A DNA stretch of 64,000 nt from Salinimicrobium tongyeongense (GTDB taxonomy: Bacteria; Bacteroidota; Bacteroidia; Flavobacteriales; Flavobacteriaceae): contig NZ_CP069620.1 in NCBI RefSeq assembly GCF_026109735.1, positions 2,294,001-2,358,000 of the forward strand, given 5' to 3'. Both the position numbers and the translations under genes were made by a program. Of the stretch, positions 62,177 to 64,000 are shown piece by piece. A model generated the notes under the pieces. It was not told the DNA's origin. It searched no databases and was given only the letters and a program-made list of their open reading frames with translations. Position 1 is the first letter of the stretch. Each line of letters opens with the position of its first letter.

Positions 62177-63673
62177 CTATAAATTGTTGTCGTCTTCTGT
62201 ATCGGGGTTATAGGCCAGGTGCAGGCTGTTGTAAACGGCCTCAATATTGCGTTGGTTTTCCATGAGCACAATCAGGGTGTCGTCTTCCTCAATTTGAGTG
62301 GCCCCGTTGGGCGTGAGGAATTTTCCGTCACGGGAAATCATTGCAATAATGGCATTTCGAGGGAAATGAAGGTCTACAATTCTTTTTCCTACTGAAAAAT
62401 TTTCTGAAGGGATGGTGATCTCTCTTATTAGAGATTTAGTTCCGTCTGCAAGAAAAGCATCAACAGGAGAGATCCTTTTTGCCTTTTTTGGAAGGGCAAC
62501 ATGTAGCCAGTGGGCCACTTTTGAAAGGGTGGTTCCCTGTACCAAGACTGAAGTGAGGGAAACGAAGAACACAATGTTAAAGATCATGTGCGCTTTTTCA
62601 ATTCCGGCCAGAAGCGGGTAGGTGGCAAAAACAATTGGTACCGCTCCCCGTAGCCCAACCCACGAAATGTACCAGCGGCGGCGCATCTTCATCTTAAAAG
62701 GTGCAAGGCTAAGCATTACTCCTATGGGGCGCGCAATAAAAATGAGAAATACCGAAACCAGGATTCCCAGGCCAATAATGGGCACTATGTCACTTGGATA
62801 TACAAGCAGCCCCAGGGTAAGGAAAAGCACAATCTGCATAAGCCAGGCTACCCCGTCAAAAAAACGCATAATGGTGCGCTTGTGGATGAGATCCTGGTTC
62901 CCCAGGTAAACCCCGGCCAGGTATACGGCAAGAAATCCGTTCCCGCCCAGCCTGTCTGTAGCCGAAAACACCAGGAACATGAGTGCCACGGCCAGTACAG
63001 GATAAAGGCCTTCAAAATCTAGCGTGATTTTATTGATGATGATTTTACTGAGCTTTCCGAAGAGAAAACCAAGCGCGGCACCTATTAAAATTTGCTGAAG
63101 GAAAAGTGGAATTATGGAAAGCAGACTTTGGTCCTGGTTCACTACCAGGCCTAAAAAGGCGATGGTGAGAAAATAGGCCATTGGGTCGTTACTACCGCTC
63201 TCCAGCTCCAATGTGGGTCTAAGGTTGGCTTTTAAAGCCATATTTTTTGACCTGAGGATAGAGAAAACGGCTGCCGCATCTGTAGAAGATACAATGGCCC
63301 CCAATAACAGGCCTTCATAAATAGTGAAATCTGTAATGGCCCACACAAAGGTGCCAAGGGAGAGGGCAGTGAATAAAACGCCCAGTGTAGAAAGGGAGAT
63401 CCCGTGCCAGAGAATAGGCTTAATACTGCGCCAGTTGGTGTCCAGCCCCCCCGAAAAAAGGATGAAATTGAGGGAAACTATACCAATAAACTGGGCGAGT
63501 TGAGGATCATCAAATTCAATTTTCCCGATTCCTTCTGAACCTGCCAATATACCCACCGAAAGGAAAAGTATAAGCGTGGGCACCCCAAATTTATAGGAAG
63601 TCTTTCCCGCCAGTATGCTTATGAGAAGTAAAAGTGAACCAATTAAAAGTACATTCTCTGTGGTAATATCCAT
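62177..63673 (-). CDS. Potassium/proton antiporter (CPA1, NhaP2/CvrA-type)
   Basis: A 498-residue cation-proton antiporter. About twelve helices carry the CPA motif region GAIVSSTDAAAVFSILRSKN and LELESGSNDPMAYFLTIAFL. The C-terminal 90 residues form a TrkA-C (RCK-C) domain (EITIPSENFSVGKRIVDLHF, GATQIEEDDTLIVLM). The layout matches K+/H+ antiporters of the NhaP2 type. Such RCK-C domains bind c-di-AMP in some Gram-positive transporters, and a diadenylate cyclase is encoded at 47821 (link is inference). Confidence 0.92.
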   Translation of the reverse strand: MDITTENVLLIGSLLLLISILAGKTSYKFGVPTLILFLSVGILAGSEGIGKIEFDDPQLAQFIGIVSLNFILFSGGLDTNWRSIKPILWHGISLSTLGVLFTALSLGTFVWAITDFTIYEGLLLGAIVSSTDAAAVFSILRSKNMALKANLRPTLELESGSNDPMAYFLTIAFLGLVVNQDQSLLSIIPLFLQQILIGAALGFLFGKLSKIIINKITLDFEGLYPVLAVALMFLVFSATDRLGGNGFLAVYLAGVYLGNQDLIHKRTIMRFFDGVAWLMQIVLFLTLGLLVYPSDIVPIIGLGILVSVFLIFIARPIGVMLSLAPFKMKMRRRWYISWVGLRGAVPIVFATYPLLAGIEKAHMIFNIVFFVSLTSVLVQGTTLSKVAHWLHVALPKKAKRISPVDAFLADGTKSLIREITIPSENFSVGKRIVDLHFPRNAIIAMISRDGKFLTPNGATQIEEDDTLIVLMENQRNIEAVYNSLHLAYNPDTEDDNNL

Positions 63674-63708
63674 TTATAGCAGGCTTGTTCCGTTGGTATA
63701 AAGAAAAG

Positions 63709-63716
63709 CAAAAATA
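63709..63716 (-). promoter_or_regulatory. Promoter -7 box of the antiporter gene
   Basis: CAAAAATA reads TATTTTTG on the minus strand, an exact TAnnTTTG match 35 bases before the ATG. Confidence 0.55.
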
Positions 63717-63731
63717 AACTTTTTTGAAGTT

Positions 63732-64000
63732 TTATTCGGATTGGTTCTCCTTTAGTAACTCCGGAAATTTTGCTTTGAACCTGTTCATGCGGGGCACAGA
63801 AACCTGCCGGATATATGGATCGTTGGGATGCTGTTTTTTATAATCCTGGTGGTAATCTTCAGCCTTCCAGAACTTTTGAAAAGGCAGTACCTCTACGGCA
63901 ATGGCTTTTTCATACTGCCCGGCCAGGGCTTTTATCTTTTGTTCAATGATCTTTTTTTGTTCCTGGTTCTGGTAAAAAATTATGGAGCGGTACTGCGAAC
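63732..64000 (-). CDS. msrA: Peptide-methionine (S)-S-oxide reductase MsrA, C-terminal part (partial)
   Basis: The last 88 residues of a gene that runs off the window end. SQYRSIIFYQNQEQKKIIEQ, the metal-free active-site neighbour VEVLPFQKFWKAEDYHQDY and NDPYIRQVSVPRMNRFKAKF are typical of MsrA C-termini. The enzyme repairs oxidised methionine. The catalytic GCFWG motif lies outside the window. Confidence 0.9.
   Translation of the reverse strand, partial: SQYRSIIFYQNQEQKKIIEQKIKALAGQYEKAIAVEVLPFQKFWKAEDYHQDYKKQHPNDPYIRQVSVPRMNRFKAKFPELLKENQSE

Overview
This 64 kb window is chromosomal sequence from a member of the Bacteroidota, most likely a marine-type Flavobacteriaceae (Gramella/Christiangramia, Salegentibacter or Zunongwangia-like; genus is inference). 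The pointers are a SecD-SecF fusion, families largely confined to this phylum (DUF4293, DUF6588, BT_3928-type DoxX protein, CtlX, DUF1599, YidD beside lgt), near absence of Shine-Dalgarno sites, and repeated Bacteroidetes -7 promoter boxes (TAnnTTTG) upstream of genes. No phage, integrase, insertion sequence, CRISPR array or defence island is visible.

Layout. 1-4907: end of the spc/alpha ribosomal operon (rplO end, secY, infA, rpmJ, rpsM, rpsK, rpsD, rpoA, rplQ). 5075-9453: carA, enolase and citrate synthase as single genes with strong terminators. 9648-13867: two amidinotransferase-fold arginine enzymes, a small unknown gene and argS. 14189-16917: ffh and folD, separated by a 23S rRNA intervening-sequence-type four-helix-bundle gene bounded by a perfect 16-bp inverted repeat. 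16928-23306: a minus-strand block (DUF1232, AI-2E exporter, VOC protein, small SAP-like protein, RluF, lipoprotein, LD-carboxypeptidase, PBP4). 23476-32427: queE, DUF2911, gyrB, DUF6588, mdh, secDF. 32910-36711: minus-strand folE-cysS-yidD-lgt-DUF192 cluster. 36874-39493: FadL-like porin and a tyrosine-rich lipoprotein. 39591-45206: proS, two tRNA-Glu, rpsT, rho, DUF4293, phosphodiesterase. 45312-53399: truA with an ABC exporter, convergent cdaA-folP, then DUF1599, DoxX-like, tpiA, prmA, clpS. 53552-64000: a 55-residue gene, a TPR sensor kinase without a partner regulator, GNAT-like protein, M28 peptidase, MATE-DUF-PAP2 operon, meaB, ohr, a K+/H+ antiporter and the end of msrA.

Most genes are housekeeping: translation, protein export and lipoprotein maturation, central carbon metabolism, folate and queuosine synthesis, wall recycling. 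The unusual material lies between genes. A family of short palindromes with core AAAAATGSCATTTTT recurs at least eleven times, only in intergenic DNA. Two copies form perfect 35- and 39-bp inverted repeats, two sit where a terminator is expected, and several are half-decayed or share only one arm. The second unusual element is the inverted-repeat-bounded four-helix-bundle gene between ffh and folD, which resembles the architecture of 23S rRNA intervening sequences but lies outside rDNA. A cluster of three DnaA-box-like sites precedes gyrB.
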